A DNA stretch of 64,000 nt from contig NZ_CP039903.1 of the NCBI RefSeq assembly GCF_005221385.1, forward strand, positions 124,001 through 188,000. The letters are read 5' to 3'. The stretch comes from Agrobacterium tumefaciens (GTDB lineage: Bacteria; Pseudomonadota; Alphaproteobacteria; Rhizobiales; Rhizobiaceae). Shown one piece after another: positions 50,415 through 61,223 of the stretch (positions within the stretch are counted from its first letter, which is position 1; each line of letters begins with the position of its first letter). Below the pieces are notes generated by a model. The model was not told the origin of the DNA and searched no databases. It worked only from the letters and a program-made list of their open reading frames with translations. Both the position numbers and the translations under genes were made by a program.

Positions 50415-53332
50415 TACACGTCCTCCGCTTTTGCGGCGTCAGGCGTGCGAACGCGGTAGTTACGCAACGATTGGTGTGCCAGTGCTATCAGGATAAGAAC
50501 GGTGGAGCCGACGACCAGCGAGAAGACGCCGAGATCGAACAGCAGGGCGGATGCCGTCGGCATTTTGCCGATATAGGGTATCTCCGTATACTGGAAATAG
50601 GAGGTCAGGAACGGGTAGCCGAAATACCAGGAGCCGATACCCGTCGCCGCCGCCATCAGAAGGCCGAAACCCATCCAGCGCAGCGGCAGGATGCGAATGC
50701 GGTCTTCCGCCCAGCGCGCCCCGCCGGCGAGATATTGCAGCAGGAAGGCAATCGCCATGGTGATGCCGGCCGCAAAGCCGCCGCCCGGCATGTCGTGGCC
50801 GCGCATGAACAGGAAGATCGAAAAGGTGATGATAACGGGGAACATCCACTGCATCACGATCGACGGCACATAGAGATAGTCGCGGACCGTATCGCCCTTG
50901 CTACGATCAGGGCGTTCGGCATCGAAGGCGTTTTGCATCTGCTGCTGTTCCGGCACCCCGATGCTTTCATGCGCGGGGCGGAAACGGCGAAGAAGGGCGA
51001 AGACGGTGAGCGCCACGATGGCCAGCACCGCGATCTCGCCGAATGTGTCAAAGCCACGGAAGTCGACGAGGATGACGTTGACGACATTGGTGCCGCCGCC
51101 TTCCGTATAGGCGCGCTCCAGGAAATAGGTGGCGATGGCGTTCGGCACCGGCAGGGTCATGACGGCGTAAGCGATGACGGACATGCCGATACCGCTGGCT
51201 GCCGCCAGCAGGAAATCGCGGGCGCGGCGAAGCTGCGCCGGCAGCTCGTCGCTGCTATCGACCTTCTCGAAGCGTTTTGGCAGCCACCTTAGACCAAGCA
51301 GGATGAGAACCGTGGTGACGATCTCGACCAGCAGCTGGGTGATCGCCAGATCCGGCGCGGAAAGCCAGATGAAGGTGAGGCAGGTGACGAGCCCGGAGAC
51401 GCCGAGCATGATGAGGGCGGCGAGGCGATGATATTTCGCCTGCCAGGCGGCACCCAGCGCGGCAATCATGCCGATCAGCCAAAGGATGGCGAAGATCGGA
51501 TCAAAGGTCGTCACGCGCGGCAGCGACAGGGAGAATTCCGAAAGGAATAGTGGCGAGAAACCGGCAAGAAGCGCCACGAGGATGAGAAGTCTCAGCTGCG
51601 GCTGCAGACGCCGCGTGCCGAGCGTGCTTTCCAGCCACCGCGCCCACTTCCAGGACACGGTGACGAGAATGCGCTCAAAGATGCGCTGTCCCCGTAAATG
51701 CCGGAAAACCGGCGGACCGTCGTCGCAGCGCGAGAAATAACCGCCGAGCAGCGCATAGATCGTCACACCGCCGATAAGTGCCGCGATACTCATGATGAGC
51801 GGCAGGTTGAAACCGTGCCAGATCGACAGGCTGTAGACGGGCGTCTGGTCGCCGAGCACGGAAAGCACGGACGAATGCAGGAACGGGCCGATGGAGAGGC
51901 TCGGAACGATGCCGACGATCAGGCAGGCGAAAACCAGGAACTCGATCGGGAAACGCATCCAGCGCGGCGGCTCGTGCGGATTTGGGTTGGGCAGATCGAC
52001 GGGCTTGGGGCCGAAGAAGACGGTGTGGATGAAGCGCAGCGAATAGGCGACGGCGAAAGCGCCCGATAGCGTCGCGACATAGGGCAGCGCCCGGTCCAGG
52101 AGTGAATCGGCATGGGTCTCGACGGCCTCGGCAAAGAACATTTCCTTGGAAAGGAAGCCGTTGAACAGCGGCACGCCGGCCATGGCCGCACTGGCCGCCA
52201 TGGCAAGCGTCGCCGTTGCCGGCATATAGGTATAAAGCCCGCTTAAGCGCCGCATGTCGCGGGTGCCGGTTTCATGGTCGATGATGCCGGCCGCCATGAA
52301 CAGCGAGGCCTTGAAGGTGGCGTGGTTGACCATGTGGAAGATGGCCGCAACTGCCGCAAGCGGGCTGCCGAGGCTCAGCAGAGTAGTGATAAGGCCGAGG
52401 TGGCTGATGGTCGAATAAGCGAGCAGGCCTTTCAGGTCCTGCTGGAACATGGCGAAATAAGCGCCGAGCAGCAGCGTGATGATGCCGGCCACGCCCACCA
52501 GCCAGAACCATTCCGGCGTGCCTGCCAGCACCGGCCAGAACCGCGCGAGCAGGAAAACCCCCGCCTTCACCATGGTCGCCGAATGCAGATAGGCGGAAAC
52601 CGGTGTGGGCGCTGCCATGGCGTTGGGCAGCCAGAAATGGAAGGGAAACTGCGCGCTTTTGGTCAACGCGCCGCCAAGAATGAGAATAAGTGCCGGCAGA
52701 TAGAGGGAATGGGCGCGGATCGCGGCCCCGGCCTCGATGATCTTGTCCAGATCGTAGCTTCCCGCCATATGGCCGAGGATGAGAAGTCCGGCCAGGAGGC
52801 TGAATCCGCCTATGCCGGTCACGGTCAGCGCCATGCGGGCGCCGTCGCGCGCGCCGGCGTTCTGGTGCCAGTAGCCGATCAGCAAAAACGAGAAGATGCT
52901 GGTCATTTCCCAGAAGATCGACAGCAGGATGACGTTGCCGGACAGGACCACGCCGAGCATCGAGCCCATGAAGGCGAGGAAGAAGGCGAAAAACCGCGGG
53001 ATTGGATCCTTGGCCGACATGTAATAACGGGCGTAGAGCACCACGAGCAGGCCGATGCCGGTAATGAGGATTGCGAAGATCCAGGCAAACCCGTCCAGCC
53101 GCAGGGTGAAATTCAGCCCGAGCTGCGGCAGCCATTCCACATCGTATTTCAGCGCGCCGCCGTCGCTGACAGTCGAATAAAGAAAGACGCTGCTGATGAG
53201 ACCGAAAAGGGCGACGCCGCCTGCAACGGAGGCGGGGCCGGCGGCTGCGCCATCGCGCGGCATGAAAGCCGTCAGAATGGCGCCGACAAAGGGCAATGCG
53301 ACAATAAATGGAAGAATGGTTGCAAGTGTCAT
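50414..53332 (-). CDS. mnhA: Mrp-type antiporter fused subunit A/B (PhaAB type)
   Basis: A 972-residue fusion. Residues 1-about 780 are MnhA (NuoL-like): GFAWIFAILITGIGLLVVLYARYY, ILLSIFWEMTSIFSFLLIGYW, TKSAQFPFHFWLPNAMAAPTPVSAYLHSATMVKAGVFLLAR. Then DFRGFDTFGEIAVLAIVALTVFALL (MbhE-like). The C-terminus (about 815-965) is MnhB: MQWMFPVIITFSIFLFMRGHDMPGGGFAAGITMAIAFLLQYL. This A-B fusion is the rhizobial PhaAB form. The start at 53332 is chosen because the frame to 53398 has a basic non-membrane leader; no strong ribosome site is visible. Confidence 0.95.
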   Translation of the reverse strand: MTLATILPFIVALPFVGAILTAFMPRDGAAAGPASVAGGVALFGLISSVFLYSTVSDGGALKYDVEWLPQLGLNFTLRLDGFAWIFAILITGIGLLVVLYARYYMSAKDPIPRFFAFFLAFMGSMLGVVLSGNVILLSIFWEMTSIFSFLLIGYWHQNAGARDGARMALTVTGIGGFSLLAGLLILGHMAGSYDLDKIIEAGAAIRAHSLYLPALILILGGALTKSAQFPFHFWLPNAMAAPTPVSAYLHSATMVKAGVFLLARFWPVLAGTPEWFWLVGVAGIITLLLGAYFAMFQQDLKGLLAYSTISHLGLITTLLSLGSPLAAVAAIFHMVNHATFKASLFMAAGIIDHETGTRDMRRLSGLYTYMPATATLAMAASAAMAGVPLFNGFLSKEMFFAEAVETHADSLLDRALPYVATLSGAFAVAYSLRFIHTVFFGPKPVDLPNPNPHEPPRWMRFPIEFLVFACLIVGIVPSLSIGPFLHSSVLSVLGDQTPVYSLSIWHGFNLPLIMSIAALIGGVTIYALLGGYFSRCDDGPPVFRHLRGQRIFERILVTVSWKWARWLESTLGTRRLQPQLRLLILVALLAGFSPLFLSEFSLSLPRVTTFDPIFAILWLIGMIAALGAAWQAKYHRLAALIMLGVSGLVTCLTFIWLSAPDLAITQLLVEIVTTVLILLGLRWLPKRFEKVDSSDELPAQLRRARDFLLAAASGIGMSVIAYAVMTLPVPNAIATYFLERAYTEGGGTNVVNVILVDFRGFDTFGEIAVLAIVALTVFALLRRFRPAHESIGVPEQQQMQNAFDAERPDRSKGDTVRDYLYVPSIVMQWMFPVIITFSIFLFMRGHDMPGGGFAAGITMAIAFLLQYLAGGARWAEDRIRILPLRWMGFGLLMAAATGIGSWYFGYPFLTSYFQYTEIPYIGKMPTASALLFDLGVFSLVVGSTVLILIALAHQSLRNYRVRTPDAAKAEDV

Positions 53333-53436
53333 ATGCAGCGGTGGTTTTTCTCTGGAATTGGAGTCTACGGCGGGTTTCCGACGACTCCGATCCCTCAAGG
53401 CTCATGAGAGCCGAATGATGAGGACCGCCGGAATGA

Positions 53437-53811
53437 CTAATAGATAATATGCGGGGGTGCTCTTGGAACCACGCTCGCAAAGTCTCGGAAAGCTTGTGGC
53501 GCGACGGCAACAGATGCAACGGCCGGCCCGGCGTCAACGGCGATCCGCAAAGCGGGCGAGGGGAAGTTGCCGGGGCGAAGACCCGAGCTGGTATCCCCGG
53601 CCTTGCAGCCGCTATCGCAATCCCTGTCGCGAAGAGTGAGGGAACGGTTGAGATCGACGGTCTGCAATCTCTCCAGACGGCTGGTCTTGGAAAGGGTCTT
53701 GATGCCGGATGGTGCCTGGAAGCCTATCATGACGAGCAGGCTTGCGACCATGATGCCGATCAACACTTGCGGATGGCGCCTTGAACGGCGGCATTTCTCC
53801 ATCCATAACAA
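53437..53811 (-). CDS. Hypothetical small membrane-anchored protein
   Basis: A 124-residue protein: basic N-terminus, one membrane helix (QVLIGIMVASLLVMIGFQAP), and a Ser/Pro/Ala-rich tail. AGGAG lies 8 bases before TTG 53811; ATG 53802 is an alternative. An overlapping frame on the other strand has no such features. Unrecognised; moderate confidence that it is expressed. Confidence 0.5.
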   Translation of the reverse strand: MLWMEKCRRSRRHPQVLIGIMVASLLVMIGFQAPSGIKTLSKTSRLERLQTVDLNRSLTLRDRDCDSGCKAGDTSSGLRPGNFPSPALRIAVDAGPAVASVAVAPQAFRDFASVVPRAPPHIIY

Positions 53812-54319
53812 GTTGGCATCTCCTTGATCGTAAAGGTCTCTTTAAAGCATCACCGCTCAGCGAATATCCCGTTGATTTGTTTTAGGGGAAGCCGCAGGCG
53901 CTTGTCCAGCGCACAGGCCGGAAAAACCGCCCGCAATGGCCGATTCCTTTTCGTTTTTGCCCGTTTGCGGCAAAGTGAGGGCGGCAATGGCTAAAAGCTT
54001 TTACAAATTTTACCGTTTGACGCTGGAGCTGATGTTTCTTAACTTTCAAGCAAGGAATTAACCATAAAGATTGATGGTATTTCCACGGCGGAATGGGGTT
54101 CTCTCCCCTTCCAGGCATGACGCCGCACTGCCGTACCGGTGCCGATCCGGTATTTTCGTTTCTTGGTTCAAGAAGGTCAGGCAAGCGTCGATGCCGCATC
54201 GTCCGCGATGGGTATGTTCGTTCAAAAATCCCCCTTAGGGTGCTGGCGTTCTGAACCTTGGCCAATTGGCCGGGTTTTACCGGCCGTCATGTTGTTGGGG
54301 ACGTCGGTTGGGGCAGGAC
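53812..54319. other. Upstream region of the chemotaxis operon
   Basis: 508 bases with no supported gene. A weak promoter candidate is TTGACG (54017-54022), 17 bases, TAACTT (54040-54045). TTAACCAT at 54058-54065 is a motif also bound by CtrA in Rhizobiales. GGCCAATTGGCC (54261-54272) is a palindrome close to the mcp start. The chemotaxis message probably begins here and has a long leader. Confidence 0.5.
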
Positions 54320-55915
54320 TTGCCATCAGATCAAGCGCGCAGATCGGCAGGTGCAAGCCTGGCGGGACGGTTGCGTTTTGCCGGCCTCGATGAGACGCAA
54401 TCCGATTTCCTGCGCAATTATCGCAGCATGCTGGAGCCTTACGTCAAGGCCGGCCTGCGGGACGTGATGAACCGTTTTCAGTCGATGCCCGACTGTTCTC
54501 CGTCTTTCGAAAGCGAAAACCAGCTTGATCGCCTGCACGATCTGCAATCCTCGCACTGGAGTGTGCTAACGGATGCGCGTTTCGATGCGCTTTATGCCGA
54601 GCGGGTGAAGGTTCTTTCCGACAATGCCGGCCGCATGGGTCTCGATCCACGCTGGCAGATCGCCAGCCACGCCATCGTTCTGGAACATCTGCTCGGTGGG
54701 TTGGTGACTGAGCACGCGCCGCGCTCCATCCTGCCCGGCAGCCGCAAGAAGAGCCGTGAACTGGCCGAAGCTGTGAAGAACATCGTCCGTCTGGTGATGG
54801 TCGATACGGAGATCGCCGTCTCGCTGCGCTTTAATGAATTACGCCTGCGTCACGGCCGGGAACTTGCGGAACAGCGCGACAATGACCGTTCGGAAGCAGC
54901 GACATTGCTGGGTGCGGCGCTGACGGCCTTTGCCGCCGGCGATCTTAAGGCGCGTATCGGCGGCGATCTGCCGGAAGCCTATCGCGATGTTGCCGCCTCC
55001 TTCAACGCGGCGCTTGAAACGATCGGCGCATCGCTGACCTCCGCGCAGCAGGGTATCGGCGACGCCGAGACGCTCAGCGCCCGCTTCGCCGATATCGGTC
55101 GCTCCATCGCAGAACGTTCCGGCCAGCAGGCAGAAGCCCTTGCCGAGACCTCCCGCGCGCTTCAGGCGATGATCGGGAACCTCGCCGAAAACGGCACCCG
55201 CATATCGGCGACGGAAACGGCGGTTTCCTGCGCCCGCGACGCGGCTGTCGAAAGCGGCAAGGCAATCGGCGAGGCGATCGACGCCATGTCTGACATCGAA
55301 CAATCCGCCGAGCACATCGGCAGGATCATCGGCACGATCGACGAGATTGCTTTCCAGACCAACCTTCTCGCCCTCAACGCCGGCATCGAGGCGGCGCGTG
55401 CGGGTGAAAGCGGCCGCGGTTTCGCCGTCGTCGCACAGGAAGTCCGGGCACTCGCCCAGCGTTCCGCCGACGCCGCAAGGGAAATCAAGAGCCTTGTCGG
55501 CACCACCAAGACGCAGGTCGAGGGCGGTGTTCGCATGGTGAACCGCACGCAGGAAGCAATCGGCGGCGTCGTCCGGCAGGTGTCCGGCATCAACGACATG
55601 ATCGCCGAAGTTTCCCGGCATACGTCTGCACAGGCCGATGACCTGAAAACGGTCGCTGCCGATATTAGCGAACAGCAGCGGCAGGCCGGCCGGATCGCAA
55701 ACGAGATCGGCGAAGGCTCCTGCGAGGCAGACGCGCTACACACTGTCATTCTGCAACTGGGCCGCACCATTCGCGAGTTCCGCATCGCCCGTCAGGGTCA
55801 GGCGGCGGCAATGGCCGTGGCGGACCGTCAGGACACATCATTTATGGCCCGTGCGGATAACCGCACGGATTACGGCCAGGATTACCAACAATTCAGACGC
55901 CAAGGAGTCATGTAA
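54320..55915 (+). CDS. Cytoplasmic globin-coupled-type chemoreceptor (first gene of che operon)
   Basis: A methyl-accepting chemotaxis protein of about 531 residues without membrane segments. Residues about 10-165 resemble a protoglobin sensor ([14 protein letters not shown] holds the likely proximal His). A HAMP-like linker leads to the signalling domain (about 250-490) with the conserved tip [20 protein letters not shown] and [19 protein letters not shown]. This equals IcpA/McpA of rhizobial che operons. The start is uncertain: TTG 54320 and TTG 54266 are both in frame. Its stop overlaps the cheS ATG. Confidence 0.92.
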   Translation: MPSDQARRSAGASLAGRLRFAGLDETQSDFLRNYRSMLEPYVKAGLRDVMNRFQSMPDCSPSFESENQLDRLHDLQSSHWSVLTDARFDALYAERVKVLSDNAGRMGLDPRWQIASHAIVLEHLLGGLVTEHAPRSILPGSRKKSRELAEAVKNIVRLVMVDTEIAVSLRFNELRLRHGRELAEQRDNDRSEAATLLGAALTAFAAGDLKARIGGDLPEAYRDVAASFNAALETIGASLTSAQQGIGDAETLSARFADIGRSIAERSGQQAEALAETSRALQAMIGNLAENGTRISATETAVSCARDAAVESGKAIGEAIDAMSDIEQSAEHIGRIIGTIDEIAFQTNLLALNAGIEAARAGESGRGFAVVAQEVRALAQRSADAAREIKSLVGTTKTQVEGGVRMVNRTQEAIGGVVRQVSGINDMIAEVSRHTSAQADDLKTVAADISEQQRQAGRIANEIGEGSCEADALHTVILQLGRTIREFRIARQGQAAAMAVADRQDTSFMARADNRTDYGQDYQQFRRQGVM

Positions 55916-56214
55916 TGGCAGCCAGAAAAGCAGCTGAGGCGACGCTGAAACTGTCACCGGTGCTGGATCTCAATGAAGCATCGGCGCTGCAAGGCAAGCT
56001 GATGACGCTGAGAGGAGCACCTTTGTCGGTCGATGCGTCCGAGGTGGAGCGCATTGGCGCGCTTTGCGTCCAGGTCCTGATGGCCGGCGCGAAATCCTGG
56101 GAGGAGGACGGCAAGCCCTTCGGTTTTGCCAGGGTGTCCGATGCATTCGACAAGACCATGAAACTGATAGGCGTCGATATTGACCATTTGCTCCCCAAGG
56201 AGATGCAAAAGTGA
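55915..56214 (+). CDS. cheS: STAS-domain chemotaxis protein CheS
   Basis: A 99-residue STAS protein: LRGAPLSVDASEVERIGALCVQVLMAGAKSW and FARVSDAFDKTMKLIGVDIDHLL. In Sinorhizobium the equivalent protein binds CheA and speeds loss of phosphate from CheY1. Starts one base into the receptor stop and overlaps cheY1 by four bases, so its level is tied to theirs. Confidence 0.88.
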   Translation: MAARKAAEATLKLSPVLDLNEASALQGKLMTLRGAPLSVDASEVERIGALCVQVLMAGAKSWEEDGKPFGFARVSDAFDKTMKLIGVDIDHLLPKEMQK

Positions 56215-56576
56215 AGAAAAAAGTTCTCACCGTGGATGATTCCCGGACGATCAGGAACATGCTCCTGGTCACGCTCAACAATGCCGGTTTTGAGACCATT
56301 CAGGCCGAAGATGGCGTTGAAGGCCTCGAGGTGCTGGAACAGAGCAACCCCGATGTCATCGTGACTGACATCAACATGCCCCGTCTTGATGGTTTCGGCT
56401 TTATCGAAGGTGTGCGCCGCAACGAGAAATATCGGGCTATCCCGATCCTCGTTCTGACGACTGAAAGCGATGCAGAAAAGAAGAACCGCGCCCGTCAGGC
56501 CGGTGCGACCGGCTGGATTGTCAAGCCGTTCGACCCTGCAAAACTCATCGATGCCATTGAACGCGTAACCGCCTGA
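56211..56576 (+). CDS. cheY1: Chemotaxis response regulator CheY1
   Basis: A 121-residue single receiver domain. Acidic pocket D9/D10, phosphoacceptor D53 (VIVTDINMP), Thr83 and Lys105 (GWIVKPFD). In rhizobia CheY1 acts as a phosphate sink for CheA/CheY2. The start is GTG 56211 overlapping cheS. Confidence 0.95.
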   Translation: MKKKVLTVDDSRTIRNMLLVTLNNAGFETIQAEDGVEGLEVLEQSNPDVIVTDINMPRLDGFGFIEGVRRNEKYRAIPILVLTTESDAEKKNRARQAGATGWIVKPFDPAKLIDAIERVTA

Positions 56577-56592
56577 TACGGGACATTTCACG

Positions 56593-58860
56593 ATGGATAT
56601 GAACGAAATCAAGGAAATCTTTTTCCAGGAATGCGAGGAGCAGCTCGCTGAACTGGAATCGGGGCTTCTTAAATTGAATGACGGCGACCGCGATCCGGAA
56701 ACCGTCAACGCCGTTTTCCGTGCCGTTCATTCCATCAAGGGCGGGGCAGGTGCCTTCGGTCTGGATGATCTCGTGGCCTTCGCCCACGTTTTTGAAACGA
56801 CCCTCGACTGCGTTCGCTCCAACAAGCTGGAGCCGACACAGGATGTTCTGAAAGTCATGTTGCGCTCCGCCGACGTGCTGGCGGACCTGACCAATGCGGC
56901 CAGAGACGGCGGCAGCGTCGATGAAAGCCGCACCCGTGGTCTCGTCAAGGAGCTGGAAGCGCTGGCAAACGGCGAAGCCGTACAGGCCTCCGCGCCGGCG
57001 GCAGCCCCAGCTGCCATAAAGGCGCCGGCACCCGCCGCGCCCAAGCCGACGGATGAGAGCGGTTTCCAGCCGGTCCTGTTCTCCTTCTCGGACTTTGCCG
57101 ACGACACGACACCGTTGATGGAAGCGCCGACCTTCCAGATCACCTTCAAGCCGCATGCATCGCTTTATTCAAAGGGCAACGAGGCAGCGCTTCTCCTGCG
57201 CGATCTCTCGCGTATCGGCGAGATGAGCATCAATTGCGACCTGTCGGAGCTGCCTTCGCTCGACAAGCTCGATCCTGAAGCATCTTATCTCTCCTGGACG
57301 GTTTCGATCACCACCGACAAGGGTGAAGAGGGTATCCGCAGCGTCTTCGAATTCGCCGAATGGGATTGCGATCTCGAAATCACGCCGGTTCTTTCGGGTG
57401 CCGCTGCGGATGACGAAGAACTTCCGATGATCCCGGTTCCGTTCGATCTCTCGGCGCTTGATAGCGGACCGGAAGCGGACATTGCCGTCGAAGCAGCTAT
57501 GGTGGAAGAACCTTTTGTTGCCGCAGCCGTTGAAGCGGCCGTCGCAACGACGCAGATCGCCCAGAGCGTCAATGCCGCCATCGAAAAGCGTGAGGCGGCG
57601 GCAGCGCCGGCCGCAGCGCAGGCGAATGCCAATGCGGCGGCCAATGCAAGTGCCGGCCAGACCATCCGCGTTGATCTCGACCGCGTTGACCGCCTCATCA
57701 ACCTCGTTGGCGAGCTTGTCATCAATCAGGCGATGCTGTCGCAGAGCGTCATCGAAAACGATGCGAGCGGCACCTCTGCCGTCAATATGGGCCTGGACGA
57801 GCTGCAGCAATTGACGCGCGAGATCCAGGACAGCGTCATGGCCATCCGCGCGCAGCCTGTGAAGCCGGTCTTCCAGCGCATGTCCCGTATCGTCCGCGAA
57901 GTCGCCGACATGATCGGCAAGCAGATCCGCCTCATCACCGAAGGTGAGAATACCGAAGTCGACAAGACCGTTATCGACAAGCTGGCCGAGCCTCTGACCC
58001 ATATGATCCGCAATGCCGTCGACCACGGCATCGAAACACCGGAAAAACGCGAAGCCGCGGGCAAGAACCCGGAAGGCACCATCAAGCTTTCGGCCAAGCA
58101 CCGCTCGGGCCGCATCCTGATCGAGCTTCAGGACGATGGCGCCGGCATCAATCGCGAACGCGTTCGCCAGAAGGCGATCGACAATGATCTCATTGCCGCC
58201 GATGCGAACCTGACCGACGAAGAGATCGACAACCTGATCTTTGCACCGGGCTTCTCGACGGCAGACAAGATTTCCGACATTTCCGGCCGCGGCGTCGGCA
58301 TGGATGTGGTCAAGCGTTCCATTCAGGCGCTTGGCGGCCGCATCAGCATCTCCTCGCGCCCCGGACATGGTTCCACCTTCACCATGAGCCTGCCGCTGAC
58401 GCTTGCCGTCCTCGACGGCATGGTGGTGACGGTGGCCGGGCAGACGCTCGTCGTGCCGTTGACCGCAATCGTGGAAACCCTGCAGCCGGAAGCGAAGAAC
58501 ATCCACTCCTTCGGCTCCAACCAGCGACTGATCTCCATCCGCAATTCCTTCTGCCCGCTGGTCGATGTCGGACGCGTCCTGAACTTCCGCCCGACCCAGG
58601 CCGATCCGGTCGAAGGTGTGGCGCTTCTGGTGGAATCGGAAGGCGGCGGTCAGCGCGCGCTGATGGTCGATGCCATTCAGGGCCAGCGCCAGGTCGTCAT
58701 CAAGTCGTTGGAAGCAAACTATACCCATGTTCCGGGCATTGCCGCCGCCACTATCCTCGGTGACGGACGCGTTGCGCTCATTCTGGATGTCGATGCCATC
58801 GTCAGCGCTTCGCGCGGACAGCCCCTGAAGCAGGAAATGTCGCTTGCGGCGACAGGTTGA
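56593..58860 (+). CDS. cheA: Chemotaxis histidine kinase CheA
   Basis: A 755-residue kinase. P1 phosphotransfer domain with His46 (FRAVHSIKGGAG). A P2-like region and Ala-rich linkers follow to about 360. P3 dimerisation is at about 360-420 (VDRLINLVGELVINQAMLSQ). The P4 ATPase has LTHMIRNAVDHGIETPEKR, ELQDDGAGINRERV, GFSTADKISDISGRGVGMDVV and GHGSTFTMSLPLTLA. The C-terminal CheW-like P5 is at about 615-745. It phosphorylates CheY1, CheY2 and CheB. Confidence 0.98.
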   Translation: MDMNEIKEIFFQECEEQLAELESGLLKLNDGDRDPETVNAVFRAVHSIKGGAGAFGLDDLVAFAHVFETTLDCVRSNKLEPTQDVLKVMLRSADVLADLTNAARDGGSVDESRTRGLVKELEALANGEAVQASAPAAAPAAIKAPAPAAPKPTDESGFQPVLFSFSDFADDTTPLMEAPTFQITFKPHASLYSKGNEAALLLRDLSRIGEMSINCDLSELPSLDKLDPEASYLSWTVSITTDKGEEGIRSVFEFAEWDCDLEITPVLSGAAADDEELPMIPVPFDLSALDSGPEADIAVEAAMVEEPFVAAAVEAAVATTQIAQSVNAAIEKREAAAAPAAAQANANAAANASAGQTIRVDLDRVDRLINLVGELVINQAMLSQSVIENDASGTSAVNMGLDELQQLTREIQDSVMAIRAQPVKPVFQRMSRIVREVADMIGKQIRLITEGENTEVDKTVIDKLAEPLTHMIRNAVDHGIETPEKREAAGKNPEGTIKLSAKHRSGRILIELQDDGAGINRERVRQKAIDNDLIAADANLTDEEIDNLIFAPGFSTADKISDISGRGVGMDVVKRSIQALGGRISISSRPGHGSTFTMSLPLTLAVLDGMVVTVAGQTLVVPLTAIVETLQPEAKNIHSFGSNQRLISIRNSFCPLVDVGRVLNFRPTQADPVEGVALLVESEGGGQRALMVDAIQGQRQVVIKSLEANYTHVPGIAAATILGDGRVALILDVDAIVSASRGQPLKQEMSLAATG

Positions 58861-58873
58861 AAGCGGTTCGTTC

Positions 58874-59782
58874 ATGGCAGCACTTAATTTCAGTGACCAG
58901 CGCCAGTCTCCGGACGACGTTCTTGCCAGCGGTGAATATCCGCTGACGAGACGCGATCTGTCGGAGATCGCTGCGATGATCTATGCGGATGCGGGTATCT
59001 ATCTCAACGACACCAAGGCGTCGCTGGTCTATTCCCGCCTGTCGAAGCATATCCGCAATCTCGGCCTTTCCGGTTTCCGCGAATATTGCACGCTGGTCTC
59101 CTCAACCGAGGGCGCAACGGCGCGGCGCGAGATGTTGTCGCATCTGACGACGAATTTCACGCGCTTCTTCCGCGAGAACCATCATTTCGAACATTTGCGT
59201 GACGAGGTCCTGCCGGGTCTCATTGCAAGAGCAAAGAGCGGTGGGCGTGTCCGTATCTGGTCGGCGGCCTGTTCCGACGGGCAAGAGCCCTATTCGATCG
59301 CGCTTACCGTGCTCGCCATGTTCCCGAATGCGGCGGACTACGATTTCAAGATCCTGGCGACGGACATCGATCCGAAGATTTTGGCGCAGGCCCGTGCCGG
59401 CGTCTATGACGACAACGCGCTCGAAACCGTTTCTCCCGCCATGCGCAAGCAATGGTTCACGGAGGTCGATGCCGGCGGGCGCCGCAAATTCCGCATCGAC
59501 GACAAGGTCAAGCGCCTCATCACTTTCAACGAATTGAACCTGATGACGCAATGGCCCTTCAAGGGCAATTTCGACGTCATCTTCTGCCGGAACGTCGTCA
59601 TTTATTTCGACGAGCCGACACAGACGCGCATCTGGTCGCGTTTCGCCGGCCTGCTGCCGGAAGGTGGGCATCTCTATATCGGCCATTCCGAACGCGTCGC
59701 CGGTGATGCCAAGAACCTGTTCGACAATACCGGCATCACCACCTACCGCTACATTGGTCACGCATCCGGGAGGAAGGCATGA
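58874..59782 (+). CDS. cheR: Chemoreceptor glutamate methyltransferase CheR
   Basis: A 302-residue SAM-dependent enzyme. N-terminal helical domain ([21 protein letters not shown]), then the SAM site [40 protein letters not shown] and [18 protein letters not shown]. It methylates receptor glutamates in adaptation. It directly follows cheA; no cheW lies between them, unlike Sinorhizobium. It overlaps cheB by four bases. Confidence 0.97.
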   Translation: MAALNFSDQRQSPDDVLASGEYPLTRRDLSEIAAMIYADAGIYLNDTKASLVYSRLSKHIRNLGLSGFREYCTLVSSTEGATARREMLSHLTTNFTRFFRENHHFEHLRDEVLPGLIARAKSGGRVRIWSAACSDGQEPYSIALTVLAMFPNAADYDFKILATDIDPKILAQARAGVYDDNALETVSPAMRKQWFTEVDAGGRRKFRIDDKVKRLITFNELNLMTQWPFKGNFDVIFCRNVVIYFDEPTQTRIWSRFAGLLPEGGHLYIGHSERVAGDAKNLFDNTGITTYRYIGHASGRKA

Positions 59783-60834
59783 GCGCACTCGCACGGGTAC
59801 TCGTCGTCGATGATAGTCCAACGATGCGCGGCCTGATTTCGGCTGTCCTCAAGGCCGATCCGGAAGTCGAGGTGGTCGGGCAGGCCGGCAACGCCATGGA
59901 AGCGCGCGCCGCCATCAAGCAGCTCAACCCCGATGTCGTGACGCTCGACATCGAGATGCCGGAAATGAACGGCCTCGAATTTCTCGAAAAGATCATGCGC
60001 CTGCGGCCCATGCCGGTGATCATGGTCTCGTCGCTCACGCATCGCGGTGCGGACGCGTCGCTTGCGGCTCTTGAAATCGGCGCCTTTGATTGCGTCGGCA
60101 AGCCTGCTCCGGGCGATGCGCGTCCCTTTGGCGATCTCGCCGACAAGGTAAAGGCTGCCGCCCGCTCCCAACATGCCGCCTATCGCGCGGCTCGTCCGGA
60201 AAGCGCCGCGGCAGTGCAGCCTACCCCGGTCAGCGACTATCGGGCGGGTCGTAAAGTCGTGGCCATCGGTTCATCCACGGGTGGCGTCGAAGCGCTGATC
60301 GCCGTGCTGCAGAAGTTTCCGGCCAATTGCCCGCCGACCGTCATCACCCAGCACATGCCGCCGACCTTCACCCGGAGCTTCGCCGAAAGGCTGAACCGCA
60401 TCTGCGCGCCCGTCGTGGAAGAAGCGACGGATGGTGCACGCCTGCAGACAGGCAAGATCTATCTCGCGCCGGGCGGTGAACGCCACCTGCAGATCGCCAA
60501 CCGGGCAGCACCCTGCTGCCGGCTCATCGAGCGTGATCCTGTCAACGGCCATCGTCCCTCCGTCGATGTGTTGTTTGATTCGGTGGCCGAGCTTGCTGGT
60601 CGCAACGCCGTCGGCGTCATTCTCACCGGCATGGGCCGCGATGGCGCGGCCGGACTGCTGAAAATGCGCCATGCCGGTGCGCGCACCGTCGGCCAGAACG
60701 AAAAAACATGTGTCGTCTACGGCATGCCCCGCGTGGCCTATGAGCTCGGTGCCGTCGAACAGCAATTGCCGCTGGCCTCCATCGGCGAAGAAATCCTGAA
60801 ACTAACCACTGCCCGCAAAGAAGGTGCTGACTAA
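59779..60834 (+). CDS. cheB: Chemoreceptor methylesterase CheB
   Basis: A 351-residue two-domain protein. Receiver: DD at 11-12, phosphoacceptor D57 (VVTLDIEMP), Lys109 (CVGKPAP). Esterase domain: Ser in [13 protein letters not shown] (165/166), His192 in TQHMPPTF, Asp in [11 protein letters not shown]. It removes methyl groups from receptors, stimulated by CheA phosphorylation. It overlaps both neighbours. Confidence 0.97.
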   Translation: MSALARVLVVDDSPTMRGLISAVLKADPEVEVVGQAGNAMEARAAIKQLNPDVVTLDIEMPEMNGLEFLEKIMRLRPMPVIMVSSLTHRGADASLAALEIGAFDCVGKPAPGDARPFGDLADKVKAAARSQHAAYRAARPESAAAVQPTPVSDYRAGRKVVAIGSSTGGVEALIAVLQKFPANCPPTVITQHMPPTFTRSFAERLNRICAPVVEEATDGARLQTGKIYLAPGGERHLQIANRAAPCCRLIERDPVNGHRPSVDVLFDSVAELAGRNAVGVILTGMGRDGAAGLLKMRHAGARTVGQNEKTCVVYGMPRVAYELGAVEQQLPLASIGEEILKLTTARKEGAD

Positions 60835-61223
60835 TGTCTCTCGCAGAAAAGATCAAAGTTCTGATCGTTGACGATCAGGTGACCAGCCGGCTGCTTCTCA
60901 GCGATGCGCTGACACAGCTGGGCTTCAAGCAGATCACTGCCGCCGGCGATGGCGAGCAGGGATTGAAGATCATGGAGCAGCAGCCCCATCATCTCGTCAT
61001 CTCCGACTTCAACATGCCGAAGATGGACGGTCTCGGTTTCCTGCACGCCGTGCGGGCCAATCCGACTCTTAAAAAGGCGGCCTTCATCATCCTCACGGCG
61101 CAGGGCGACCGCGCGCTGGTGCAGAAGGCGGCGCAGCTCGGCGCAAACAACGTGCTGGCCAAGCCTTTCACTATTGACAAGATGCGTGCAGCCATCGAGG
61201 CGGTTTTCGGATCGCTGAAATGA
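60834..61223 (+). CDS. cheY2: Chemotaxis response regulator CheY2
   Basis: A 129-residue receiver domain: D13/D14, phosphoacceptor D58 (VISDFNMP), Thr88 and Lys110 (VLAKPFT). In rhizobia CheY2 is the main motor-control regulator. The start overlaps the cheB stop. Confidence 0.95.
   Translation: MSLAEKIKVLIVDDQVTSRLLLSDALTQLGFKQITAAGDGEQGLKIMEQQPHHLVISDFNMPKMDGLGFLHAVRANPTLKKAAFIILTAQGDRALVQKAAQLGANNVLAKPFTIDKMRAAIEAVFGSLK

Noticed and set aside
57169..58875. 568-codon frame opposite cheA
   Set aside because: Shadow of the kinase gene; composition rich in Arg/His/Asp with no domain.
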